From: CBDFKS01 sp965248905
Lineage (GTDB): Bacteria; Chloroflexota; Dehalococcoidia; Lucifugimonadales; JAGWBF01
Direction of reading: 5' to 3'
DNA: 64,000 nucleotides
NCBI GenBank assembly: GCA_965248905.1
Contig: CBDFKS010000007.1
Location: forward strand, 744,001-808,000
Part shown: positions 16,918-25,492 of the stretch, piece after piece
How the letters are laid out: every line of letters begins with the position of its first letter
How positions within the stretch are numbered: the first letter of the stretch is position 1
The notes under the pieces: model-generated
Database searches by the model: none
The model's input: the letters and a program-made list of their open reading frames with translations, nothing else
Told to the model about the DNA's origin: nothing
Translations under genes and position numbers: made by a program

Positions 16918-18407
16918 TAGTACTCAGTCAACCATAAAACCGATGCATCGTTTCACCCCCACTCTAACTCTCCCCCATCAAGGGCTCACTGGGGTAGGCA
17001 TTTGAAATTATGAGCTTTGGGAACCGGTTTATGGTAGGTAATTTGCAAACCAGGGAGTGGGTTTGGCCAAGGTTCAGGTATGAGCCACAGGCGAAGCCAA
17101 GGCCTACCCTGGAGCAGTTGCCGAGTCATACAGCATATGCCCTTCTTTATCACGCTATCCTTTCGGGGTCCAGAACAGCTAGGAAGTGGATGAGGGCTTC
17201 TGACTCTCTGGGGAGGTACTCCAAGAGAAATAGCGTCTTCTGCTCTGGTCCCATAGGCCGTGGCCCACAGGGTAGCCACCGCCAGAACGAGCCAGTACCG
17301 GGCCACTCGGTCCGGGTCAGTCCGTCGAGTGCGTTGCCATTGCCAACCCACACTCTTGAGAGCGCGAAAACCCAACTCGATCCAGAAGCGCAACCCATAC
17401 CAGCATACCCCCACATCCTCGGGAGGCAAGTCGGTAATCACTATCCAGGGTTCCTTCTGGCCTTTATCCCAAACCACCACCAAAGTACCGAAGCGGTGGC
17501 GCTTGGGATTATAAAAGGCACTGCCCCTTCCTACCCAGGCGTGGCCTGGTCCGGGAATCAGCGTCCTGGCTTGCCGGCGTTGCACCTGCAACGGTTGAAA
17601 GCTGGTGTTGTTTTTTACCCGCATCAGTGGATGCCATCCCAAGGCCCGTATTTGCTTCCAAAGGCGGGGGCTCCACAAGCCCCGGTCAGTCATCACCAGC
17701 ACCTCCATGCTTTTGGACACTTCGGGAGCAAGCAGTTGCAAAAGCCGGAGGATTTCGGGAATCCAAGCCCCCGACCTGTTAGCAGGGAGTATGGTCCAGG
17801 CAATGGGAATGGCGCTACCCCGGTACAGCACGCTTACTACCAGGGCGACCACGCGGTCTTGGTGGGCTGTTGCGTCGACGGCCAAGGCCAGTTGTTGACC
17901 TTTCCACAAAGACAGCAGCCAGCGGAGCAAAGGCGCAAAACAGAGGGTTACATCCAACTGGATGTTGCAGGGAGTGGCCTTCTCCGAACCATCCCGAAGG
18001 AACTCTCTAAGGTATTGTCGCAGAGCATGGAAGGTGGCGATGGAGGATAGAGCATCAATCACCGCGCTTTGGCAAGCACTCTTAGCCATGATTGCCCCAT
18101 ACACCCATAGCGCCAATCCACGTATTTGGCTGGATCTTAGGTCAGGAAAATACTGTTCAGTTGAACGTAGCAAGTGGTACCATTCTCTCGGAAAGCGCAT
18201 GAGTCACCTCCCCACATCCCAGTTGAGTGATACTTCTAGGATGACGGGAAAGCTCGGCGCTTTCCTAGCTGTTTTTAAACAAGTTTTAGGATATGCCTAC
18301 CCCAGTGAGCCCTTGACGGGGGAGAGAACAAGTCCCTTCCCCTTCGATGGGGGAAGGCTAGGATGGGGGTGAAAGGTACATATCAAATCTAAGTTGACTA
18401 AGCACTA
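16918..18407 (-). mobile_element. Insertion sequence with an IS4-type transposase inside IS630-like termini
   Basis: The outer ends read TA-GTACTCAGTCAAC (16918-16932) and GTTGACTAAGCAC-TA (18393-18407). They are the same inverted repeat, with two mismatches at the right end, as the IS630 element at 5289-6506, with TA on both sides. Inside lies a second, longer inverted repeat: 16951-17001 against 18293-18376, including TGCCTACCCCAGTGAGCCCT on both arms, with about 38 extra bases on the right arm. The coding gene is a different, IS4-type transposase. Either this IS4-type element landed in a MITE with IS630 ends, or its own ends happen to converge. Confidence 0.75.
16986..18200 (-). CDS. IS4-type DDE transposase
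   Basis: 404 residues, uninterrupted. The start is ATG 18200 behind GGGGAGG. Catalytic-core signatures are LALAVDATAHQDR (first Asp), VLVMTDRGLWSP (second Asp) and YGLRFWIELGFRALKSVGWQ (Glu with the Y-(2)-R...E...K-like block of IS4 proteins). The C-terminus runs into the inner inverted repeat: the TGA stop is inside ...CCTACCCCAGTGA. An intact gene with intact ends suggests the element may still be mobile. A long frame on the opposite strand is a shadow. Confidence 0.88.
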   Translation of the reverse strand: MRFPREWYHLLRSTEQYFPDLRSSQIRGLALWVYGAIMAKSACQSAVIDALSSIATFHALRQYLREFLRDGSEKATPCNIQLDVTLCFAPLLRWLLSLWKGQQLALAVDATAHQDRVVALVVSVLYRGSAIPIAWTILPANRSGAWIPEILRLLQLLAPEVSKSMEVLVMTDRGLWSPRLWKQIRALGWHPLMRVKNNTSFQPLQVQRRQARTLIPGPGHAWVGRGSAFYNPKRHRFGTLVVVWDKGQKEPWIVITDLPPEDVGVCWYGLRFWIELGFRALKSVGWQWQRTRRTDPDRVARYWLVLAVATLWATAYGTRAEDAISLGVPPQRVRSPHPLPSCSGPRKDSVIKKGICCMTRQLLQGRPWLRLWLIPEPWPNPLPGLQITYHKPVPKAHNFKCLPQ

Positions 18408-18429
18408 AGGGACATTTACACCAAAACAG

Positions 18430-18462
18430 AAGGGAGACCATTATGCGTTATGGTCTCCCTTC
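18430..18462 (-). terminator. Hairpin terminator after the D-aminoacylase-like gene
   Basis: GGGAGACCAT (18432-18441) pairs with ATGGTCTCCC (18450-18459) around an 8-base loop. On the minus strand it comes 24 bases after the stop of the amidohydrolase gene and is followed by CTTCTGTTTTGG. The stem has ten base pairs without mismatch. Confidence 0.75.
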
Positions 18463-18485
18463 CCTAGTCCTACCTTTTGGGCCTG

Positions 18486-20201
18486 CTACTTAACCATATC
18501 GTAGCTACGTAGCAGCTTTCCTGGCAGCGCACCGGTGCAGTCGTTGCCCTCGAAGGTAACCGTGCCGTTCACTAGTGTGTAGCGCAGTCCCGTGGGCTTT
18601 CTTATGAATCGCTTCTCACCACCGGGGAAGTCATTGTCCCACATGGGACCGTCGAACAACATCCCCAGCTTGTCTAGCTCGTACACCATGATATCAGCCC
18701 AGGCATCCACCTGTAGGGAGCCTCGATCCGTAAAGCCAGCTACCCAGCTAGGCAACACGCTCATCTTGTAGTGGGCTTGCTCCAGACTCATTATCTCTTT
18801 GTCTCGTACCCAGTAGGACAGGAAATAGATGGGCCAGTGGGCACTGGTCTGATATCGGGTGTGAGCTCCGCCATCGGACAGAGAGATGTGGCCATAGGGA
18901 CCCTTGATGCGCTGGACAAGGTCTTCACTATCGCCGGGGTTCTGTGGGACCGTGAAGGTGGTCTGCAGATGCTCGTCCAAAGACAGCTCCAGGTAGGCAT
19001 CTACAGGGTGCTTACTTGTGGCCTGGGCTAGCTCGTTGATGGTCATACCTTCGTATTTCTCATTCCTGTCGTAGACCACCTCGTACACCCTGACCCTGTC
19101 CCAGTTGGTCCTGGCAAGCTCGGGGTTTATGCTCAAATGACGCTCCTGCTTGAATCGTTCGATGTCCGCCTTCATAGCCACACGATTAGCCGGGTCCTGA
19201 AGTTTGGCTATGCGCTCCTCAGGACTCCCCACCAATGGCTGCACCCAGTTCGGCAATATGTCATACAGGTTGTACTCCGCCAGCTTGAAGGTGCTCTCAG
19301 CTTGGGTGGTTTGCACCTGCTCCACTACGGGTAGTCCCTGAGCTCGGGCCTCATTCAGCCAATCGGCACTTTCGGGACCTCCCAAAATCAGATGCAAGGG
19401 ACGGCCGCTACGCTTCATCATTTCAGTAAGTAACTCGTGCTGCTGGGGGCGGTCATCGAATATAGGTATATTACCGATATCCCAGCCGATATGGCCTACG
19501 TTAAACTCGGCCATCACCTCAGAAAGTGCCAGCCACTCATCGTTGGAGGCAACGTGGCTCGGCAGGTACCCTCCGTCCTCCGGATGGTCCTCGGCGCTCC
19601 TGTTCCCCGCGATGCCAAAGGCCCCGGCTTTCATTCCCTCACGGAATATCTGCTTCATCTCACTGAGCTCTTCCTCGGTCACCGATGTCCTGGTCCGAGC
19701 GTCCATCATGCCAAGCACGTAGCCTCGCAGGCAGGAGAAGGGGACTAATGCACCAATGTTCAGACCAAGGCCCTGGCCATCCAGGCTGTCCATGTATTCA
19801 GGGAAGGTCACCCAGTCCCAGCGCATCCCTTGACGCATCGACTCAAGGGGAATGGCCTCTATACGGTTCATCATCTGCATGTTAAGCTCTCTGTCCGCAG
19901 GCCTGGTAGGCGCGAATCCAAAGCCGCACTGGCCGATGGTCAGAGACGTCACCCCGAACCAGCCCGAGGGCGTACAGTAAGGGTCCCAGTTTAGCTGGGC
20001 GTCATAGTGAGTGTGTAGGTCTATGGCACCGGGAGCCACTATGCAGTCGCTGGCATCGATCTCTTTAGCCCCTCCGCCCCTGATACGACCACCTATATTG
20101 GCTATCTTGCCATTTTTTATAGCTACGTCAGCCTTGTAGCGAGGGATGCCTGTACCGTCTACGACGGTGCCACCACGGATGACTACATCATACTCTGCCA
20201 T
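18486..20201 (-). CDS. N-acyl-D-amino-acid deacylase-like amidohydrolase
   Basis: 571 residues from ATG 20201, chosen because GGGAGG lies just upstream and MAEYDVVIRGGTVVDGTGIP is the normal beginning of the family; the open frame extends further upstream without support. Zinc-site features are IDLHTHYDAQLNWDPY (His-x-His) and SLTIGQCGFGFAPTRP near the site of the Cys ligand in D-aminoacylases; LSDGGAHTRYQ holds the late catalytic Asp. The small beta-sandwich formed by both ends closes with RYTLVNGTVTFEGNDCTGAL. It likely removes an acyl group or ring from D-amino acid or hydantoin-like substrates in the cytoplasm. It is transcribed alone, ended by the hairpin at 18430. Confidence 0.85.
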   Translation of the reverse strand: MAEYDVVIRGGTVVDGTGIPRYKADVAIKNGKIANIGGRIRGGGAKEIDASDCIVAPGAIDLHTHYDAQLNWDPYCTPSGWFGVTSLTIGQCGFGFAPTRPADRELNMQMMNRIEAIPLESMRQGMRWDWVTFPEYMDSLDGQGLGLNIGALVPFSCLRGYVLGMMDARTRTSVTEEELSEMKQIFREGMKAGAFGIAGNRSAEDHPEDGGYLPSHVASNDEWLALSEVMAEFNVGHIGWDIGNIPIFDDRPQQHELLTEMMKRSGRPLHLILGGPESADWLNEARAQGLPVVEQVQTTQAESTFKLAEYNLYDILPNWVQPLVGSPEERIAKLQDPANRVAMKADIERFKQERHLSINPELARTNWDRVRVYEVVYDRNEKYEGMTINELAQATSKHPVDAYLELSLDEHLQTTFTVPQNPGDSEDLVQRIKGPYGHISLSDGGAHTRYQTSAHWPIYFLSYWVRDKEIMSLEQAHYKMSVLPSWVAGFTDRGSLQVDAWADIMVYELDKLGMLFDGPMWDNDFPGGEKRFIRKPTGLRYTLVNGTVTFEGNDCTGALPGKLLRSYDMVK

Positions 20202-20439
20202 AATGAACCTCCCTTTCAGTTTTCTGTGCACTGAATAGGCTATCGCCGACACACGTATTCTACGCACAATCGGACACCATGGCAAGAGTCATTTTATTTC
20301 TCATCTGATCCACTGTTAGCCTCGGGGGCACATGTTATCGTAGCCGCAGGCTGGTTGACGTATTACCGTTCTATCACTACAATCGCCTTCGATAAGGTCA
20401 GTTGTCCTTTAGGGTCAGGAATTGAACGGAGGAAGCGAT

Positions 20440-20772
20440 ATGGAAGCCCACATGGTGACATTGCTTATCAACCCCAAAGACAGGGATGCCTTCGTCGAGG
20501 AGATGATAGAGCACGCGCGAATCTCGGTGGAGACTGAGGCCGGCTGCCTACGATACGACGTCTTGCATGACCCGAGGGACCCTGGTCGAGTCTTCACCTA
20601 TGAGGTGTTCGCTGACCATGAGTCTTTCGAAGCCCATGTTAAGGCGCCTCACAATGATGAATGGCTGGAGAAAATCAAGGACTGGCATCCCGCGGACTGG
20701 ATTCAACCGGGGAGATACGAAACTTTATATCCCTTAGATTCACAGTGGCGTGAATTAATCGGAGCGAAGTAG
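20440..20772 (+). CDS. Antibiotic biosynthesis monooxygenase (ABM/YgiN-like) domain protein
   Basis: 110 residues from ATG 20440, which has GGAGG five bases upstream. The small ferredoxin-like ABM fold is suggested by VTLLINPKDRDAFVEEMIEH, TEAGCLRYDVLHDPRDPGRV and VFTYEVFADHESFEAHVKAP followed by HNDEWL. Members are cofactor-free monooxygenases or degrade small quinone-like or haem-like molecules; the substrate is not predictable. The gene is divergent from the D-aminoacylase-like gene and 33 bases before the TPR gene, possibly co-transcribed with it. Confidence 0.85.
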   Translation: MEAHMVTLLINPKDRDAFVEEMIEHARISVETEAGCLRYDVLHDPRDPGRVFTYEVFADHESFEAHVKAPHNDEWLEKIKDWHPADWIQPGRYETLYPLDSQWRELIGAK

Positions 20773-20805
20773 ACGGTACGCAAAGAAAAAGTTGGAGCAA
20801 TAGCC

Positions 20806-21483
20806 ATGTCGAAATGTCCAAATTGCCAGCTAGACAATGAGGATGATGCCAACGTTTGCTATTCCTGTGGTGCACGGATTCCGAGGAGCCAGACAGAGGA
20901 GCTCTCAGACGATGAAGACGAAGGAGGTGTTTCCCCATCTTCAACAGAAGAAGCTCCACCAGAGGGAGCAGTAAGTTGGAAAGAAGCTATAGCAAGCTAC
21001 GATGAAGCGATTCGCCTAGATCCGGAGGACTCTGAGGCATATCTCAACCGCGGTCTTGCTTATGATAGCGTGGGACAACTGGAGCGCGCGATACAAGACT
21101 ACGACATGGCAATCAGAATTAATCCGGCTGATGTCGATGCATATATAAACAGAGGAGAAGCCTATTCGGATCTCGGTCAGTATGAGAACGCGGTCCGAGA
21201 TTATGAGAGCGCTATCAAGATTGACTCGGAACATGCCGAGGCCTATTTTAGCCGCGGCAACACTTATATCGCCCTCGGCAACTACCAGTCAGCCGTCGAA
21301 GATTACCGCAAAACTACGTTCCTTGACCCGGACGATGCCGAGGCATATGCTCACGCAGCGCTAGCAGCTACGCTGCTCAGTAGAGATGAAGAAGCCGAAG
21401 AGTTCGCCGGCCAAGCGATTGACAGGGAATTCCCTCCCTCGTTCCTTCAGATAGTGATGGATGAACTGAAAAGGCGACGATAG
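20806..21483 (+). CDS. Zinc-ribbon and TPR repeat protein
   Basis: 225 residues. The N-terminus is a four-Cys zinc ribbon: CPNC...CYSC within residues 4-23. An acidic low-complexity linker (DDEDEGG, Ser/Pro/Glu-rich) follows. From about residue 60 there are four consecutive TPR units (SYDEAIRLDPEDSEAYLNRG, DYDMAIRINPADVDAYINRG, DYESAIKIDSEHAEAYFSRG, DYRKTTFLDPDDAEAYAHAA). It has no membrane segment or signal. TPR proteins of this kind act as scaffolds; no partner can be named. It ends convergently with the M24 peptidase gene, 12 bases away. Confidence 0.85.
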   Translation: MSKCPNCQLDNEDDANVCYSCGARIPRSQTEELSDDEDEGGVSPSSTEEAPPEGAVSWKEAIASYDEAIRLDPEDSEAYLNRGLAYDSVGQLERAIQDYDMAIRINPADVDAYINRGEAYSDLGQYENAVRDYESAIKIDSEHAEAYFSRGNTYIALGNYQSAVEDYRKTTFLDPDDAEAYAHAALAATLLSRDEEAEEFAGQAIDREFPPSFLQIVMDELKRRR

Positions 21484-21494
21484 ACCCATATTCA

Positions 21495-22769
21495 CTATAG
21501 AGGATCGAACCCCCAAGTAAAGAAGGACTCCCCTCCGGTCTCGGTCACCAGGGATATATCCTCTAACCATTGTCGATGCCGCTCATCGCCTGGGTACATG
21601 ACGTGGGACGCGATGACCATGTCCTTCTCCATGGCCCAGTCACGATTGTCCGACGCCTCCACATCATTGTGGCTCAAGCCAAGGCCATGAAAGAAGATAA
21701 ACACTGACTCAGGATTCGGCACACCTATCCGCTGGAAAACTCGCCTGCCCTTTGCCTGCAACTCACTGACCTTCATACCCGGTCGCATCGCAGCTTGGAT
21801 CTCACTCATTGCAGCCGTCGTGGCATTGGCTAGATCCAGGGCCAACCCCTTGGGCTTATCATCGACTACCCAGGATTTGCCTCCGTCCCAGCAATACTTA
21901 TTCAAAGTGCCATGGCAGTCGAACATAATGCTCATACCGGGCTCTACTACGAAGTCCTCGAACCCTGAAGCCAAAGCTGCTATCGGGCCCATGGCGGCTA
22001 TCGGATTTGCCATCACGATAGCGGACGGATCATGAACGAACCCACCAAGGTCGACGGCTTCCTTATGATAGACATGGGTCAGCTCCTTCCACGTCATGCC
22101 GCGACCCCAGGACTGAGCGGTCCGCTCGATAGCGATCTGGTTTAGCTCGGTGGCATCACGCAGCAGCCGTACCTCGTCGGCGGTCTTGGCCTGGCGCACA
22201 TACATCATGAGCTCGTAGGCATCTACGATCTCGACGTCGGCGCCTGCCAGATCACGGGTTGCTCGCATATCGTCCAGGCCTATGCGGCCTTTATTCAGGC
22301 CCAGGTCCTTCAAGGCGGTTTTAACCGCCTGAGATCGATTTTCTGCGTACGCGCCTCGGGCATGGCTAATCCAATCCCTTTGGTGTTCGGCATCGGGGAT
22401 AAAGCGGTCTATATCCGACGACTTAGTAGGGATGTCCATGGGGATAAAGCTGCCACGGAACGGGCGTATGTCCTCGACCCAGGTCGGCTGGGCTAGAAAG
22501 TAGTTCAGGTGAACATCTCCTGCCACAATGATGGGATGCTCGGGTTCTCGCCGGGAAATAATCACACCGACCAAGGGCATCTCGTCCGCTTGGTTGGCCA
22601 ACGAGTTGCACCCTGTCAGATAAAAGACGTTGTATCTAGTAAAGGCGACCAGGCCATCTAGCCCACGGGCCTCCATCGCCTCCATGAGCCGCTCAAAATT
22701 ACAAAACCGCTTAGGCAAAGGATCCCGCGAAAACTTAGGTAGAGATTCGGTGTTGGCAGTCCTATTCAT
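21495..22769 (-). CDS. M24-family Xaa-Pro peptidase or creatinase-like protein
   Basis: 424 residues from ATG 22769 (MNRTANTESLPKF), which has GGAGG upstream. An N-terminal creatinase-like domain (FERLMEAMEARGLDGLVAFT, NVFYLTGCN) precedes a pita-bread domain with IMFDCHGTLNKYCWDGGKSW holding two Asp ligands, FFHGLGLSHNDVE with the His ligand, and a final WLEDISLVTETGGE with the last Glu. At the usual penultimate Glu position the sequence reads VIASHVMYPG, so one metal ligand may be changed; activity as a true Xaa-Pro peptidase is therefore uncertain. It is a single gene; the upstream sequence to 22975 separates it from the radical SAM gene. Confidence 0.8.
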   Translation of the reverse strand: MNRTANTESLPKFSRDPLPKRFCNFERLMEAMEARGLDGLVAFTRYNVFYLTGCNSLANQADEMPLVGVIISRREPEHPIIVAGDVHLNYFLAQPTWVEDIRPFRGSFIPMDIPTKSSDIDRFIPDAEHQRDWISHARGAYAENRSQAVKTALKDLGLNKGRIGLDDMRATRDLAGADVEIVDAYELMMYVRQAKTADEVRLLRDATELNQIAIERTAQSWGRGMTWKELTHVYHKEAVDLGGFVHDPSAIVMANPIAAMGPIAALASGFEDFVVEPGMSIMFDCHGTLNKYCWDGGKSWVVDDKPKGLALDLANATTAAMSEIQAAMRPGMKVSELQAKGRRVFQRIGVPNPESVFIFFHGLGLSHNDVEASDNRDWAMEKDMVIASHVMYPGDERHRQWLEDISLVTETGGESFFTWGFDPL

Positions 22770-22974
22770 GACCGCCTCCTTTCGCTTTATGGCACTCAAC
22801 GCCGACTACCCCGTCAATGGCCCGGCGTAAGGTCTAGACCTCGCCAGTATACCACCACACAGTGTGGCCAGGCCTCCTTGCTATCCGCTCTACGCGATAG
22901 CCATGACACAAAGCCGTTGACAGACAATCCTTCATAATGGGAACATAAGTTCTTATTTCGACCTGGAGGAGTCT

Positions 22975-24291
22975 ATGCTGATAAAACATACTCCCGATAC
23001 CTATGAGAAGCTGCAGATTCTGGGAGGGATGGCCAGGGACGATATATTGTCCCAGCCCCAAGCGGCAGGGAGCAGCGCTAGATACAGACTGCCCTACTCC
23101 TCCCCAAAGAAGAACCCCATTCCAGGGGTCTACAAAGCTTCGATGCCGAACGGGAAGTTCATTAATTTGATGCGGGTGATGTTCACCGACTTTTGTAAGA
23201 TGGACTGTGCTTTTTGCCCGAACAGCCACTGGGTACCCAGGAAACGTTACGCATTCAAGGTGGATGAGCTGGCTCGGACCTTCATGGAGCTGCATAGCCG
23301 GCACACCGTGGATGGGCTGTTCCTCAGCTCCGGAGTTGCAGGCACCGGCTCAAAGACGACGGAACGACTCGTAAAGGTTGTAGAGATAATCCGACAAAAA
23401 TACGGCTTCAAGGGTTACATCCACTTGAAGGTTATGCCGGGAACGGAGTACCAGTACGTAGAAGCTGCATATCGATTGGGCACCCGGCTATCTATTAACC
23501 TGGAGACGCCCACCGTGGAGATGATGCGGAAACTCAGCGCCATGAAGGACCTTGAAAGGGACATTCTGGACCCCATGAGCTGGATTGACAAGCTGACCAA
23601 AGGCGATACCAACGGCGCGGTGGGTCAGGCTACCCAGCTAGTAGTAGGTGCCGCCGACGAATCGGACCAGGATATATTCAAGCGCATCGACCAGCTATAC
23701 AGCGACTGGAACTTGAAGCGAGTCTACTACGCCGCCTTCCACCCCGTCCGCTACACCCCGCTGGAAGAGCACCCGGCTACTCCGATGGCTAGAGAGCACC
23801 GTCTGTATCAGATGGACTGGCTAAAGCGCGTCTATGGCTTTGCCAACGAGGAGCTGAGCCTGGCCTTCGATCAGAAGGGGTTTCTGCCTCTGGAGCAGGA
23901 CCCCAAGACGGCCATCGCCCTGCAGAACCTGGATACCTTCCCCATCGATATAAACGCGGCAACCAAAGAGCAGCTTATCCACGTCCCAGGAGTCGGCCCC
24001 ACCTCCGCACAGCGCATCTTGCAGCAGAGACGTAGTCACAGCATAGATACATGGCGCGACCTGCAGGCCATGGGAGTGGTAAGAAAGCGTGCTTGGCCCT
24101 TCTTGGCTTTTCCCGGCCAACGTCCTCCCAAGGCCAAGCAGCTCAAACTAGAGCTGTTCAACGAAACGCCCGCCCCGAATCATTCACGGCAGGACTCGTC
24201 ACCGAATGGAGTTACCGCCGCTCCCTGCGGAGTCGTCAAGTCCTGTGTGGGTTGCTCCATGTATGGGGCACCTGGTCACCCTGGTTCGTGA
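22975..24291 (+). CDS. Radical SAM protein with C-terminal helix-hairpin-helix (putative DNA modification/repair type)
   Basis: 438 residues, with the start behind GGAGGAG. The cluster-binding motif is C74-x3-C78-x2-C81 in FTDFCKMDCAFCPNS. The TIM-barrel part continues through LFLSSGVAGTGSKTTERLVK and GYIHLKVMPGTEYQ. Residues about 320-385 form a helix-hairpin-helix module (INAATKEQLIHVPGVGPTSA, QRILQQRRSHSIDTWRDLQA), which usually contacts DNA. The C-terminus adds CGVVKSCVGCSMYG, a further Cys-rich tail. This layout matches the family named putative DNA modification/repair radical SAM protein, whose usual partner (a uracil-DNA-glycosylase-fold DUF4130 protein) is not next to it here. Confidence 0.85.
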   Translation: MLIKHTPDTYEKLQILGGMARDDILSQPQAAGSSARYRLPYSSPKKNPIPGVYKASMPNGKFINLMRVMFTDFCKMDCAFCPNSHWVPRKRYAFKVDELARTFMELHSRHTVDGLFLSSGVAGTGSKTTERLVKVVEIIRQKYGFKGYIHLKVMPGTEYQYVEAAYRLGTRLSINLETPTVEMMRKLSAMKDLERDILDPMSWIDKLTKGDTNGAVGQATQLVVGAADESDQDIFKRIDQLYSDWNLKRVYYAAFHPVRYTPLEEHPATPMAREHRLYQMDWLKRVYGFANEELSLAFDQKGFLPLEQDPKTAIALQNLDTFPIDINAATKEQLIHVPGVGPTSAQRILQQRRSHSIDTWRDLQAMGVVRKRAWPFLAFPGQRPPKAKQLKLELFNETPAPNHSRQDSSPNGVTAAPCGVVKSCVGCSMYGAPGHPGS

Positions 24292-24711
24292 ATGCTTCCG
24301 AATCCTCAAAATAGCATCACACACAGCTCTGACGTCTACACTAGTCCAAGTTTCACGAAAAGGCTTTATAGCTTCCTCGAAGTCTACTATCGATTGACTT
24401 TTGGGTTGATCCATGACGAATGAGCTCCTAAGTCGGCGTTATTAAGTCCTGATTATCCTTTATCATTACCATCCTCACAATAGGGTTACAAACCTGAGAA
24501 AATGATCGAACCTTATTACTAACCTTACGATGGCTCTGGCTTAGGCGCTTCGCCTTTGCGAGTGGAGTACTACCAGATACAATCACAAGATGTCATTAAT
24601 GACGACTTACGCTTGTCAAGTCCCTAATTTTTAATTAGAATACACATAACTGGAAATTCGGGAATTAGCAAGGGATCTCCAACCTACATTTCCACTGCCG
24701 AACACATAACC
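24292..24711. other. Gene-free interval with a promoter at its right end
   Basis: 420 bases, A+T-richer than the surroundings. A short leftward frame starting at 24414 overlaps the end of the radical SAM gene and lacks a convincing ribosome site. Nothing else was recognised apart from the promoter at 24613-24641. Confidence 0.5.
24613..24641 (+). promoter_or_regulatory. Sigma-70-type promoter for the LuxR-type regulator and protease genes
   Basis: TTGTCA at 24613-24618, 17-base spacer rich in A/T, TAGAAT at 24636-24641. The start of the LuxR-type gene is 70 bases downstream. Confidence 0.55.
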
Positions 24712-25350
24712 ATGTCACCATCTGTTGAGGATATACGAATATTTGTGATAGCGACCGACCCGCTGGCAGGGGCCGGACTGGCGGCCATGCTACAGGACCA
24801 GCCAGGATGCGCCGTTGTAGGTCAAGTCCCCGCGGAAAGCGACCTGCTGGCCACACTGGATACATTCCAGTGCGACATCGTGCTATGGGACTTGGGCTGG
24901 GACCCCGTGTCGGCGCTGGAGCAGCTGGCCGATCTAGCAGATACCATCCCACCGGTTGTAGCCCTATTGCCCGATGAAACCCACGGACCCGAAGCCTGGA
25001 CCTCTGGAGCCCGTGGCCTTTTGCTTCGAAACGTGGACGGGCCACAGCTGGCGGCAGCCCTAACGGCTGCTTCCCGCGGATTAACAGTCCTGGACCCTAA
25101 GCTGATTACTTCCGTGCAGCCATCTCTGGACAGATCGCCGAACCAAGTGATGGGAGACCTGACTCCCAGGGAACACGAAGTGTTGCGGCTTCTGGCCGAT
25201 GGTATGCCGAACAAGTCCATAGCCGACCGCTTGAACATCAGTGAGCATACGGTCAAGTTCCATGTCAACGCCATTTTGGGAAAGCTAGGGGCTCAGAGCC
25301 GTACGGAGGCCGTCACCCGGGCCATGCGTCTGGGACTGATACTGCTCTGA
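24712..25350 (+). CDS. LuxR-family regulator with a degenerate receiver domain
   Basis: 212 residues. The N-terminal half has the receiver fold pattern, but the acidic pair is reduced (FVIATDPLAG) and the acceptor region reads CDIVLWDLGWD; the late Lys is replaced in GLLLRNVDGP. Phosphorylation may be weak or absent. The C-terminal LuxR helix-turn-helix is canonical: LTPREHEVLRLLADGMPNKS, IADRLNISEHTVKFHVNAIL, GKLGAQSRTEAV. It is followed by two trypsin-like protease genes on the same strand (143-base gap to the first), so it may regulate them; that is inference from position. Confidence 0.85.
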   Translation: MSPSVEDIRIFVIATDPLAGAGLAAMLQDQPGCAVVGQVPAESDLLATLDTFQCDIVLWDLGWDPVSALEQLADLADTIPPVVALLPDETHGPEAWTSGARGLLLRNVDGPQLAAALTAASRGLTVLDPKLITSVQPSLDRSPNQVMGDLTPREHEVLRLLADGMPNKSIADRLNISEHTVKFHVNAILGKLGAQSRTEAVTRAMRLGLILL

Positions 25351-25492
25351 CCTGGCCCTTTTCCCAGGTACCTTCCTAGCCAAATGGGTAGTGTGCCTCC
25401 CCTCGTCCGCCGGTAAAGTATGCCTAAGGGGCTATTTACCAACCCCAAATTTTACGACCAACCTTAACCGTTGGTCATCAGGAGATCGAATC

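Noticed and set aside
17010..18050. 346-codon open frame on the plus strand across the IS4-type transposase
   Set aside because: Shadow of the transposase, which has a good start and catalytic motifs.
22918..22960. TTGACA at 22918 as promoter of the radical SAM gene
   Set aside because: No acceptable -10 at 16-18 bases; CATAAT is only 11 bases away.
24199..24414. 71-codon leftward frame after the radical SAM gene
   Set aside because: Overlaps the end of the radical SAM gene, has no close ribosome site and no recognisable family.
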